A DNA stretch of 28,283 nt. It comes from Pseudomonadota bacterium (lineage in GTDB: Bacteria; Pseudomonadota; Gammaproteobacteria; Steroidobacterales; Steroidobacteraceae). The stretch lies in NCBI GenBank assembly GCA_021808195.1, contig JAKBCE010000042.1:1-28283 (forward strand), written 5' to 3'. This document shows positions 20,116 through 27,633 of this stretch, piece by piece. Both the position numbers and the translations under genes were made by a program. Numbering within the stretch: position 1 is the first letter of the stretch; each line of letters begins with the position of its first letter. A model generated the notes under the pieces. It worked only from the letters and a program-made list of their open reading frames with translations. It was not told where the DNA came from and did not search any database.

Positions 20116-22497
20116 CTAGAGGAATTTCTCGAGCGCGGCGCGCACCTCGTCCATGGTCTGGAAGCGCTTGGTCTTATCGACGGCCATGGCGCGCATGATC
20201 AGCTCCGAAAGCCCCGCTGGCAGGGCCGGGTTCAGCTCCCGGGGCGGACGGGCCTTGCCTTGCACGTGCTGGTACATCACCGACATGTGGTCCCCGCGCG
20301 AGTACGGCGGAGTACCGGTGAGCATCTCGTAGAGGATCACCCCGAGGGCGTAGATGTCGGCGCGCTCATCGACCCGCTTGCCGAGAATCTGCTCCGGCGC
20401 CATGTATTTCGGCGAGCCGATCACGTAGCCGGTGCGCGTCAGCTGCGTCTCGCTCTCGCGCTGCGCGGCGGCGACGCCGAAATCGACGATCTTCAGCAGC
20501 CCCTCGTGGTTGATCAGGACGTTGGCCGGTTTCAGATCGCGGTGCACGATGCCGGCCAAGTGGGCCACCGCCATGCCGGTGCAGATGTCGATGCCGAACT
20601 GCAGCGCGCGCTTCAGTTCGAGCGGCTTTTCCCCGACGACCTCCCCCGAGAGTGTGTGCGAGGGGAAGTACTCCATCGAAATGGCGTAATTGCCCTGAAT
20701 GTAGAGGAAGTCATAGATGCGGATCACGTTGCGGTGCGTGATTTTGCGCGAGTAGCGCAGCTCGTGAACGAAGCGCTTCATCACCTCTTCGTCCGTCGCC
20801 ACGTTCGGGTTCAGGAACTTCAGGATCAGCCGCTCATCGACCACCGTGTCTTCCATCAGCAGCACGGTGCCGAAGGCGCCGCGGCCGATGCGCTCGACGT
20901 ACTTGTAGCGGCCCTCGATGACATCGCCGGGTCGCAGCGTCTGGATGTCCAGGCGCTCCACGGCACTCGGGCGCGCCGCGGCACGCACCTCGGCGGGCTC
21001 CGGCAGCGCCTCGTGCGGCGGCTGCGGCAGCGTCGCCCCGCGCAGCGTGGCGCCGGCCGTCGCGCCGGCGAGGCGCCGCTCCAGGTCGGCGAGCGCCGCT
21101 TCGGCGGCCCGCGCGATGGTCTGATCCGGTGTGCTCGAGAGGGTCTTCAGCTGCGCGCGCAGCGTATCGGCGCTCGCCGGATCGGCGATGGCCGCGAGCG
21201 CGTGCATCGCCTCGATGCGCAGTTCGCGCTCGGGCCGATCGAGCAGCGCGCCGAGGGCGGCGACCACCTGCGCATCGCCGAGCTTGCCGAGTGCGCGCAC
21301 CACCACGGGCAGCATTTTCTCTGTGCTGCTCTGGAGCATCTCGAGCAGCCGCGGCACGGCGCGCTTGCTGCCGATTTCCGCCAGCGCATCGACCGCTCGC
21401 TCACTCACCCACCAGTCCGGATCGCGCGTGGCGTGCACCAGCGAGTCCACCGCGCGCGGGTCCTTGGTCTGATTGAGGATCTCGATGGCCGCGCGGCGGA
21501 TATCCTCGTCCTTGTCTTTGACCAGCTCGAGCACCGCATCGATCACGCGCGGACCGCCGATGCGTCCGAGCGCATCGGCGGCGCGCGAGCGTACCCACCA
21601 GTCGCTGTCCTTCAGCGCCTCGAGCAGATGTTTGACCGACTTGGCGTTGCCGACCTCGTTGAGCACCTCGACGGCGGCGCGTCGGGCATTCTCATTCTCG
21701 TCCTGCAGCACCCGGATCAGATAGCGGATGGTGTCGGGATGGTTCGCCTTGATGACGACATCGATGGCGCGGTTCTGCACGTCGATCTCGGGGTCGCGCA
21801 GCAGCTCGCAGACCCGCTCGACATCGATCTGCCCGTCCATGCGCTGCAGTGCCGAAAGCACCGCGCCGCGTATCAATTTGTTCGGGTCGTTCAACAGCCG
21901 CTGCAACGCCGTGTGCACCTCCGGTGTGTTGAAACGCGAGAGAATATTGATGATGTGCACGCGGGCAATCGGATCCTTGCCCTCGAGCCGCTGCAGCAGC
22001 TCCGGCAGCGTCGCCGGGGTGGCGAGCTCCGCCACGATGCGAAACAGGGCGGCCTTCTCGTTCGGATCCTGGTTGTACGCCGCGGTGAGCAGCTCGCGCA
22101 GCGTGAAGCGCGCCTTGTGGGCCGCGATGACCTCGAGCAGCGCCGCCTTGGCGATCCCCGGCGTCGCGAGCGCTTCGAGCAGCAAGTGCGTGGGGTAAGT
22201 GTGGCTGCTGGTGAGCGCCCAGGCGATGCCGGCGATCACCCGCGGGCTGCCCTGTACGAGCCCCTGCACGAACTGCGGGAAGGTCTTGGCGCTCACCAGT
22301 CCCGAGAGCACCTCGACGAAGGCGACCGTGGCGTTCTTGTCCGCCTCGGGCAGAGCGGCGAGCACCGGACCAATGGCGCCCGGACCCAGATCTTTCAGGC
22401 GCGCGACCGCCTTCTGAGTCTCCGGGCTGGCCGGGTCCACCGTGGACCGTATACCGGTGATCAACCGGTCGGCTCGTATATTGGTCAAAAAGGTCAT
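20116..22497 (-). CDS. HEAT-repeat Ser/Thr protein kinase (Hanks type)
   Basis: This 793-residue soluble protein joins two parts. Residues about 30-475 form a run of HEAT/PBS-lyase-like helical repeats, with motifs such as DSDWWVRSRAADALGRIG and DPDWWVSERAVDALAEIG about 63 residues apart. A Pro/Ala-rich linker (about 476-515) leads to a complete Hanks kinase: glycine loop GRGAFGTV (538-545), K560, E579 in the C helix, catalytic HRD (652-654), DFG (672-674), APE (700-702) and the D714 and R779 structural sites. All catalytic residues are present, so it should be active. No transmembrane or PASTA segment is visible. The kinase is C-terminal, the reverse of common PknB layouts. Position upstream of two PilT ATPases on the same strand suggests these, or their pilus, as substrates; this is inference. 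Confidence 0.93.
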   Translation of the reverse strand: MTFLTNIRADRLITGIRSTVDPASPETQKAVARLKDLGPGAIGPVLAALPEADKNATVAFVEVLSGLVSAKTFPQFVQGLVQGSPRVIAGIAWALTSSHTYPTHLLLEALATPGIAKAALLEVIAAHKARFTLRELLTAAYNQDPNEKAALFRIVAELATPATLPELLQRLEGKDPIARVHIINILSRFNTPEVHTALQRLLNDPNKLIRGAVLSALQRMDGQIDVERVCELLRDPEIDVQNRAIDVVIKANHPDTIRYLIRVLQDENENARRAAVEVLNEVGNAKSVKHLLEALKDSDWWVRSRAADALGRIGGPRVIDAVLELVKDKDEDIRRAAIEILNQTKDPRAVDSLVHATRDPDWWVSERAVDALAEIGSKRAVPRLLEMLQSSTEKMLPVVVRALGKLGDAQVVAALGALLDRPERELRIEAMHALAAIADPASADTLRAQLKTLSSTPDQTIARAAEAALADLERRLAGATAGATLRGATLPQPPHEALPEPAEVRAAARPSAVERLDIQTLRPGDVIEGRYKYVERIGRGAFGTVLLMEDTVVDERLILKFLNPNVATDEEVMKRFVHELRYSRKITHRNVIRIYDFLYIQGNYAISMEYFPSHTLSGEVVGEKPLELKRALQFGIDICTGMAVAHLAGIVHRDLKPANVLINHEGLLKIVDFGVAAAQRESETQLTRTGYVIGSPKYMAPEQILGKRVDERADIYALGVILYEMLTGTPPYSRGDHMSVMYQHVQGKARPPRELNPALPAGLSELIMRAMAVDKTKRFQTMDEVRAALEKFL

Positions 22498-22695
22498 TCA
22501 GCCGATCCGCTGGGCCTCGGGGCGGGCCCGCTTGCATGCCTTAGCTTTCTCGCGTCCCGGTGCCGTCGTGCGGGTTCTCCGTCGCCGTCCGCCGTACCGG
22601 AAGCGGCATTTTACGGGCAGGAGCCCAAAAAGTGCGCGAAGTATGCCACACGCTCGTGGTCGGTCCGGGCCGATGCACGGCGCACCGCTTGCCTC

Positions 22696-22701
22696 TACAA
22701 T
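22696..22701 (+). promoter_or_regulatory. Candidate -10 element for mrp
   Basis: TACAAT lies 35 bases before the mrp ATG, in the 239-base divergent gap between the HEAT-kinase gene and mrp. No good -35 hexamer stands 17 bases upstream. The rest of the gap shows no gene or repeat. Confidence 0.3.
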
Positions 22702-22736
22702 ACGGGCCCTTCACCGGCCTGCCTTGCACAACTCCC

Positions 22737-23834
22737 ATGTCCGATGATCCTACCCTCGACGCCCTGCGTGCGGCGCTCGAGAGCTATGTCGAGCCGCATC
22801 TGCACCAGAGTCTTCGCGAAGCCGGTGCGCTGCGGACGCTCTCCGCGGCCCCGGACGGGTACGCCGCGCACATCGTGCTCGGCTTTCCCGTCGGAGGGTA
22901 CGAGGAGTCCCTCGCGGCGGCATTGCGGGCGCACCTCGCCGCGGCTGGCGTGAGCGCGCCGGTGCGCATCACCGTTGAGGCACGGATCGTGGCGCATACC
23001 GTGCAGCGGCCGCTGCAGCCGCTGGCGGGCATCAAGAACGTGGTGGCGGTGGCCTCCGGCAAGGGTGGGGTCGGCAAATCGACCGTGGCGGCCAATCTGG
23101 CGCTGGCGTGGGCCGCCCAGGGTGCCCGGGTCGGGGTACTCGATGCGGATATCTACGGACCCAGCCAGCCGCTGATGCTCGGGCTGGCCGGGGAGCGGCC
23201 GAGCTCGCCGGACGGCCAGCACATCATCCCGCTGCAAAATCATGGCGTGGTGACCATGTCGATCGGGTTCATGGTCGATGCCGAACAGCCGATGGTCTGG
23301 CGCGGTCCGATGGTGACCCAGGCGCTGCAGCAACTGCTCTCCCAGACGCAGTGGGGCGAGCTCGATTACCTGGTGGTCGACCTGCCGCCCGGGACCGGCG
23401 ACATCCAGCTGACGCTCGCCCAGAAAGTGCCGGTGGCCGGCGCGTTGATCGTCACGACCCCGCAGGACATTGCGCTGGCCGATGCGCGCAAGGGCCTTAA
23501 GATGTTCGAGAAGGTCGCGGTGCCGGTGCTGGGCATCGTCGAGAACATGAGCGTGCACGTGTGCTCGAACTGCGGTCACGTGGATCACATCTTCGGTGCT
23601 GGCGGTGGGGCGCGCATGGCCGAGCAGTACGGGGTGCGGCTGCTCGGGGAACTGCCCCTCGATGCGCGCATCCGCGAAGAGGCCGACAGCGGCCGGCCGA
23701 CCGTGGTGGCGGAGCCCGGCTCGGCGCGTGCCGAGGCCTACCTGCAGATGGCCCGGCGCACCGCCGGTGCGCTCGCGACCCGTCCGCTCGATCGCAGCGG
23801 CGTGTTTCCGAAGATCGTCGTCGAGAAGAGTTGA
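22737..23834 (+). CDS. mrp: Mrp/ApbC-type Fe-S cluster carrier ATPase
   Basis: This P-loop NTPase (MinD/NBP35 family) binds and delivers [4Fe-4S] clusters to apo-enzymes. In 365 residues: an N-terminal MIP18/DUF59-like domain (about 5-85), the deviant Walker A GKGGVGKST (108-116), DADIYGPSQP (136-145), LPPGTGD (216-222) and the cluster-binding CSNC (C276, C279). ATG 22737 gives the usual family length; an upstream extension of the frame has no support. In many gammaproteobacteria mrp is directly divergent from metG; here about 5 kb separate them. It is followed by dcd on the same strand after 141 bases. Confidence 0.96.
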   Translation: MSDDPTLDALRAALESYVEPHLHQSLREAGALRTLSAAPDGYAAHIVLGFPVGGYEESLAAALRAHLAAAGVSAPVRITVEARIVAHTVQRPLQPLAGIKNVVAVASGKGGVGKSTVAANLALAWAAQGARVGVLDADIYGPSQPLMLGLAGERPSSPDGQHIIPLQNHGVVTMSIGFMVDAEQPMVWRGPMVTQALQQLLSQTQWGELDYLVVDLPPGTGDIQLTLAQKVPVAGALIVTTPQDIALADARKGLKMFEKVAVPVLGIVENMSVHVCSNCGHVDHIFGAGGGARMAEQYGVRLLGELPLDARIREEADSGRPTVVAEPGSARAEAYLQMARRTAGALATRPLDRSGVFPKIVVEKS

Positions 23835-23975
23835 GCGGCCCGGCGCGGCCTGCGCGCTGGTGAGCCGCGCCACCGGCGGCGCGCGCCCCCGCTGACCCGG
23901 TGTGTGCAGATCGGTGCCCGGGCGGCTCAGGCCGCCGCGCAGCGGGTGAGTTCTGATCGAGAGTGGTAGTGAATC

Positions 23976-25091
23976 ATGAGCATCAAGTCAGACAACTGGA
24001 TCCGGCGCATGGCGCGCGAGCACGGCATGATCGAGCCGTTCGCGCCCGAGCAGGTACGCTACGTGGACGGCCAGAAGATCGTCTCGTACGGCACCTCGAG
24101 CTACGGCTACGATGCACGCTGTGCCACGGAATTCAAGGTCTTTACCAACATCAACTCCACCATCGTCGACCCGAAGCACTTCGACGAGAAGAGTTTTGTC
24201 GACATCGCGGCGGACGTGTGCGTCATACCGCCCAACTCGTTTGCGCTGGCGCGCACTGTGGAGTACTTCCGTATCCCGCGCAATGTGCTGGTGGCCTGTC
24301 TCGGCAAGAGCACGTATGCGCGATGCTTCCGTGGCGATACGCGCGTTGCGCTGTTGGACGGGCAGGCGCCTACTCTGGAGGAGATGGCCCGCCGGCACGA
24401 TGGCGGGGAGCGCTTCTGGGGATACAGCATCGATGCGCACGGGCGCATCATCGCCGCGCGGCTCGAGCGGCCGCGCTACATCGGGCGGGATGCGCTGCTG
24501 CAGGTCGAATTGGATAACGGCGAGCACATCTGTGCGACTGCGGATCATCAGTTCATGCGCCGCGACGGACGCATGGCCGAGGCGCACACGCTGCGACCCG
24601 GGGATGCGCTGATGCCGCTGTACCGCGAGCGGGTGCAAGGGGTCGAGCAGGTGTATCAGCCGCTCACGGGGTTGCGCGGCGCTGCGGCGCGCCCGCGGCG
24701 CACCCGCCGGGCTGGGCTCGCCGCCGTGCCCCGGTACGCCACCGCCGCCGGGACCTATCGCAACCACAAGATCACTGCCATCCGGACCCTGCCGGGCGAG
24801 CAGGATGTCTATTGCCTGAGCGTACCGGCAACCGGCAACTTTGCGCTGCAGGCGGGCGTGTTCGTACACAACTGCGGCATCATCGTGAACGTGACGCCGT
24901 TGGAGCCGGAGTGGGAAGGGCACGTCACGCTCGAGTTCTCCAATACCACCCCGCTGCCGGCGAAGATCTATGCCAACGAGGGTGTGGCGCAGATGTTGTT
25001 CTTCGAGTCCGACGAAGTCTGCTCGACCTCCTATCGCGATCGGGGTGGCAAATATCAGGGGCAGCGCGGGGTCACGCTGCCGAAAACCTGA
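23976..25091 (+). CDS. dcd: dCTP deaminase precursor interrupted by an intein
   Basis: dCTP deaminase makes dUTP for thymidylate synthesis. The 371-residue precursor consists of an N-extein (1-116, ending GKSTYAR), a 183-residue insert (117-299) and a C-extein (300-371, beginning CGIIVNV). Joining the exteins gives exactly 188 residues, the size of the common gammaproteobacterial Dcd, with no missing or extra residues at the seam. The insert separates the conserved substrate-binding R116 from the catalytic glutamate in HVTLEFSN (precursor E320, mature E137), so the unspliced protein should be inactive. The start at MSIKSDNWI is the family start. There is one unbroken frame and no frameshift. 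It converges on the DUF3108 gene with 13 bases between. Confidence 0.96.
   Translation: MSIKSDNWIRRMAREHGMIEPFAPEQVRYVDGQKIVSYGTSSYGYDARCATEFKVFTNINSTIVDPKHFDEKSFVDIAADVCVIPPNSFALARTVEYFRIPRNVLVACLGKSTYARCFRGDTRVALLDGQAPTLEEMARRHDGGERFWGYSIDAHGRIIAARLERPRYIGRDALLQVELDNGEHICATADHQFMRRDGRMAEAHTLRPGDALMPLYRERVQGVEQVYQPLTGLRGAAARPRRTRRAGLAAVPRYATAAGTYRNHKITAIRTLPGEQDVYCLSVPATGNFALQAGVFVHNCGIIVNVTPLEPEWEGHVTLEFSNTTPLPAKIYANEGVAQMLFFESDEVCSTSYRDRGGKYQGQRGVTLPKT
24324..24872 (+). mobile_element. Mini-intein in dcd (protein-splicing element, no endonuclease domain seen)
   Basis: The insert runs from Cys1 (TGC, 24324) to Asn183 (AAC, 24870-24872) and is followed by a Cys at +1, the native first residue of the C-extein. 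Hint-domain blocks are present. Block A is [13 protein letters not shown] (1-13). Block B is [13 protein letters not shown] (66-78) with T72 and H75. Block F is [17 protein letters not shown] (162-178), with Cys where many inteins have Asp. Block G is VFVHN (179-183) with the penultimate His. Splicing residues C1, H182, N183 and C+1 are all intact. No LAGLIDADG motif is visible; the Arg/Ala-rich stretch at about 105-148 (YQPLTG to NHK) may be the scar of a lost endonuclease. The reading frame and GC-rich composition resemble the host gene, suggesting long residence. Confidence 0.95.
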
Positions 25092-25104
25092 GGCGCGCGC
25101 AGCG

Positions 25105-25845
25105 CTAGGTGCGCTTGAAGCTGAGCAGGTTGAGCGCGAACAGCACGCTGTCGCCGCTGTGCTGCTCGAGGCGCACCGGCAGATAATCGAGCTTCGGGGC
25201 GAGCCACATGTAGGTCGTGCGGCGGGCCTTGTCGTGGTGGCTGGTGTACAGCAGCGTCGGCAGGGCGCCGAGCGGGGTGTCGAGGGTGGCCTCACCGCGG
25301 CGCACGAACTCGAACCGGTTGATCACGTCGGTGTTGAGCATCCAGAAACTCGCCGGCGGGTGACCGGCGAGAAACGCCATCATCAGCGCGATTTGTACCG
25401 AGCCGGGATCTTGGGTGCCGGGCTCAAGCTTCAGGTCGATCTGCTTGTGCTTGGCCGTGCCGCTGACCCGTCCGCTGTGCCAATCGAAGCGTACGTCCTC
25501 CGGCGGGCCACCCCCCTCGGAGCGAAAGTGCAGCGGCTGAATTTGTCCGTCGACGAGGCGGAAGAGGCTTTCCTGGCTGATCGCATGCGGGATGAACAGC
25601 CGGAACAGTCCGTGAGCCTGATCCACCGATCGGTAGCGGTACTCGCCGGGGGCGGTCTCGGTGAGCGTGAGCGTCGATCGACCCGCCGTGATGCCGTGCC
25701 AGGCGACCGAGTAGGTGGCGACGAAGGTCGGCGGCTTCAGGGGCGCGGTGGGCGGCTCGGTGCCGGCCCGAGCCAGCGCAACGCCGGCCAGTAACGCCAC
25801 CAGGACCGCGGCGGTGCGAGCGAGCGGGCGGGCGGGCTTAAACAT
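25105..25845 (-). CDS. DUF3108 family secreted/periplasmic protein
   Basis: This 246-residue protein belongs to the DUF3108 family. A signal peptide covers about residues 1-27: a basic start, the hydrophobic run AAVLVALLAGVAL and an ARA cleavage box. The mature part begins near GTEPPTAP. Conserved features include YSVAWHGITAGRSTLTL near the start, the FRLFIPHAISQESLF and EDVRFDW regions, and a C-terminal LDYLPVRLEQ segment. Function is unknown; an envelope role is likely from the signal. The ATG lies inside the end of purN (8-base overlap, ATGTTTAA) with GAGG seven bases upstream, so it is coupled to purM-purN. The same neighbourhood recurs in other gammaproteobacteria. Confidence 0.88.
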   Translation of the reverse strand: MFKPARPLARTAAVLVALLAGVALARAGTEPPTAPLKPPTFVATYSVAWHGITAGRSTLTLTETAPGEYRYRSVDQAHGLFRLFIPHAISQESLFRLVDGQIQPLHFRSEGGGPPEDVRFDWHSGRVSGTAKHKQIDLKLEPGTQDPGSVQIALMMAFLAGHPPASFWMLNTDVINRFEFVRRGEATLDTPLGALPTLLYTSHHDKARRTTYMWLAPKLDYLPVRLEQHSGDSVLFALNLLSFKRT

Positions 25846-26497
25846 TGAAATCCTCGATCAGCGGTTGCGTGAGGGGGCGGCCGTCGAGCCAGGGATCCGG
25901 CGTGCGCCACACCAGGCGCCCCTCGGCCCGCCAGCCGATCACTCTCGGGAAGATGATGTGCTCGGTCGCCTGAACGCGTGCTGAGAGCGTTGCCTCGCTC
26001 TCCCCGGGGTGCACGCGGATCCTAGACTGCAGAATCCGGGGGCCGCCGTCGAGTTCGGAAGTTACGAAGTGAACCGTCGCCCCGTGCTCCGCATCGCCGG
26101 CGGCGAGCACCCGCTGGTGCGTGTGCAGTCCCGGATACTTCGGCAGCAGCGAGGGGTGGATGTTGAGGATGGCGCCCGCGCGGGCGGCGACGAAGGCGGG
26201 CGAGAGGATGCGCATGAAGCCGGCCAGCACGAGCAGCTCGACCCCAGCCGCCTCGAGCGCAGCGGCGGCCGTCTGCTCGAACTGCGCCCGCTGCGCGGCG
26301 CCCGGCCACGGGATCGCCCGGGTCTCGATGCCGTACTCGCGCGCGGTGGCGAGTCCGGCCGCCTCGGGCCGCTCGGACAGCACGATGGCCACCTCCGCGC
26401 CGATGCGTCCCTCGAGGCACTGACGCGCGATCGCCGCCATGTTCGAGCCGCGGCCGGAGATGAGAATTCCCAGCCGCAGTGCGCGCGGCGGGCTCAC
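25838..26497 (-). CDS. purN: Phosphoribosylglycinamide formyltransferase (10-formyl-THF dependent)
   Basis: This enzyme transfers a formyl group from 10-formyl-tetrahydrofolate to GAR, step three of purine synthesis. The 219-residue protein has the phosphate-binding SGRGSNM (14-20) and the catalytic triad N112, H114 ([13 protein letters not shown]) and D150 (SELDGGP), a constant +6 offset from E. coli PurN. The start is GTG 26497, which overlaps the purM stop as GTGA; the frame is open further upstream inside purM but has no family similarity there. It is the middle gene of purM > purN > DUF3108. Confidence 0.96.
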   Translation of the reverse strand: MSPPRALRLGILISGRGSNMAAIARQCLEGRIGAEVAIVLSERPEAAGLATAREYGIETRAIPWPGAAQRAQFEQTAAAALEAAGVELLVLAGFMRILSPAFVAARAGAILNIHPSLLPKYPGLHTHQRVLAAGDAEHGATVHFVTSELDGGPRILQSRIRVHPGESEATLSARVQATEHIIFPRVIGWRAEGRLVWRTPDPWLDGRPLTQPLIEDFNV

Positions 26498-27531
26498 TCG
26501 ATGACGACCCCGCGCGTACCGGCGCGAATCTCGCCGATCAGATGCGCCGCTTCGCCGTGTGTGGCGAGGAGCTCGAGCGCCGCGTTCTCCTGGCCGGCCG
26601 GCACGATCACCACCATGCCGATACCGCAATTGAACGTGCGGTACATCTCGGCCGGATCAATGTTGCCGGTGCGCTGCAGCCAGTCGAACAGCGGATCCTC
26701 GGGCCAGTTGCGCCGCTTCAGCACCGCCTCGAGCCCGTCCGGCAGCACGCGCGGAATGTTGTCGGTGAGACCGCCGCCGGTGATGTGCGCGAGCGCCCGC
26801 ACCGGCAGGGTGCGGGTGAGTGCGAGCAGCGGTTTGACATAAATGCGGGTCGGTGCGAGCAGCCGATCGAAGAGCGTGCGGCCCTCGAGCGTGGTGTAGC
26901 GGTCGGCGCCGCTGGCGGCGATCAGCTTGCGGATCAGCGAGTAGCCGTTCGAATGCGCACCCGAGGAGGGCAGGCCGATGATCGCATCGCCGGCACGCGT
27001 GGCACGCCCATCGATGATCGCATCCTTCTCCACCACCCCGACGCAGAAGCCGGCCAGATCGTAATCCTCGCCGTGATACAGGCCTGGCATTTCGGCGGTC
27101 TCCCCTCCGACCAGTGCGCAGCCGGCCTCGGTGCACCCCGCCGCGATGCCGCGCACCACCGCCTCGGCCACCGGTACCTGCAATTTGCCGCTCGCATAGT
27201 AGTCGAGGAAGAACAGCGGCTCGGCGCCCTGGACGAGGACGTCATTGACACACATTGCCACCAGATCGATGCCGATGGTGTCGTGCCGGCCGGTATCGAT
27301 GGCGAGGCGCAGCTTCGTGCCGACCCCATCGGTACCGGAAACCAGCACCGGGCGGCGGTAGCCGGCGGGCAGTTCGACCAGTGCGCCGAAGCCGCCCACG
27401 CCCGCCAGCACTTCGCTGCGGTGCGTGCGCGCAACATGGGGTTTGATGCGCTCGACAAGTTCATCGCCGGCGTCGATGTCGACGCCCGCGTCGCGATACG
27501 TCATGCCGCGAGGGGCTTTCAATTCAGTCAT
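26494..27531 (-). CDS. purM: Phosphoribosylformylglycinamidine cyclo-ligase (AIR synthetase)
   Basis: This enzyme closes the imidazole ring of purines: FGAM plus ATP gives AIR. The 345-residue length equals E. coli PurM. Visible signatures are GVGGFGAL (45-52), [13 protein letters not shown] (65-77), the [17 protein letters not shown] segment (89-105), [25 protein letters not shown] and the C-terminal [13 protein letters not shown]. The ATG at 27531 gives the family start (MTELK...[10 protein letters not shown]); the open frame extends far upstream without similarity. It heads the operon purM > purN > DUF3108 and diverges from the DUF2066 gene. Confidence 0.97.
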   Translation of the reverse strand: MTELKAPRGMTYRDAGVDIDAGDELVERIKPHVARTHRSEVLAGVGGFGALVELPAGYRRPVLVSGTDGVGTKLRLAIDTGRHDTIGIDLVAMCVNDVLVQGAEPLFFLDYYASGKLQVPVAEAVVRGIAAGCTEAGCALVGGETAEMPGLYHGEDYDLAGFCVGVVEKDAIIDGRATRAGDAIIGLPSSGAHSNGYSLIRKLIAASGADRYTTLEGRTLFDRLLAPTRIYVKPLLALTRTLPVRALAHITGGGLTDNIPRVLPDGLEAVLKRRNWPEDPLFDWLQRTGNIDPAEMYRTFNCGIGMVVIVPAGQENAALELLATHGEAAHLIGEIRAGTRGVVIE

Positions 27532-27584
27532 GGAGTCGCTTTTCCAGGATGGATCTGCCGCCGTGCGGCCGGTGCGCGTATGGT

Positions 27585-27590
27585 ATTGTA
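27585..27590 (-). promoter_or_regulatory. Candidate -10 element for purM operon
   Basis: TACAAT on the minus strand lies about 55 bases before the purM start, in the 102-base divergent gap. It is preceded by TG on the same strand without the usual single-base spacer. No clear -35 hexamer or PurR box is recognised. Confidence 0.3.
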
Positions 27591-27633
27591 CATTCCGTCC
27601 GGCGCTGTGGCGCGGTACAAACACCAGGATCGA

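Noticed and set aside
19879..22953. Very long open frame (over 1000 codons) on the plus strand opposite the HEAT-kinase gene
   Set aside because: Composition is Arg/His/Gly-rich with no recognisable domain, and it mirrors a well-conserved kinase gene. Long antisense frames are expected at this GC content.
23921..23936. Perfect hairpin GGCGGC-TCAG-GCCGCC between mrp and dcd
   Set aside because: The stem is only six bases and no T-run follows, so it is not a convincing intrinsic terminator. Such stems are common in GC-rich gaps; an attenuating role cannot be judged from one sequence.
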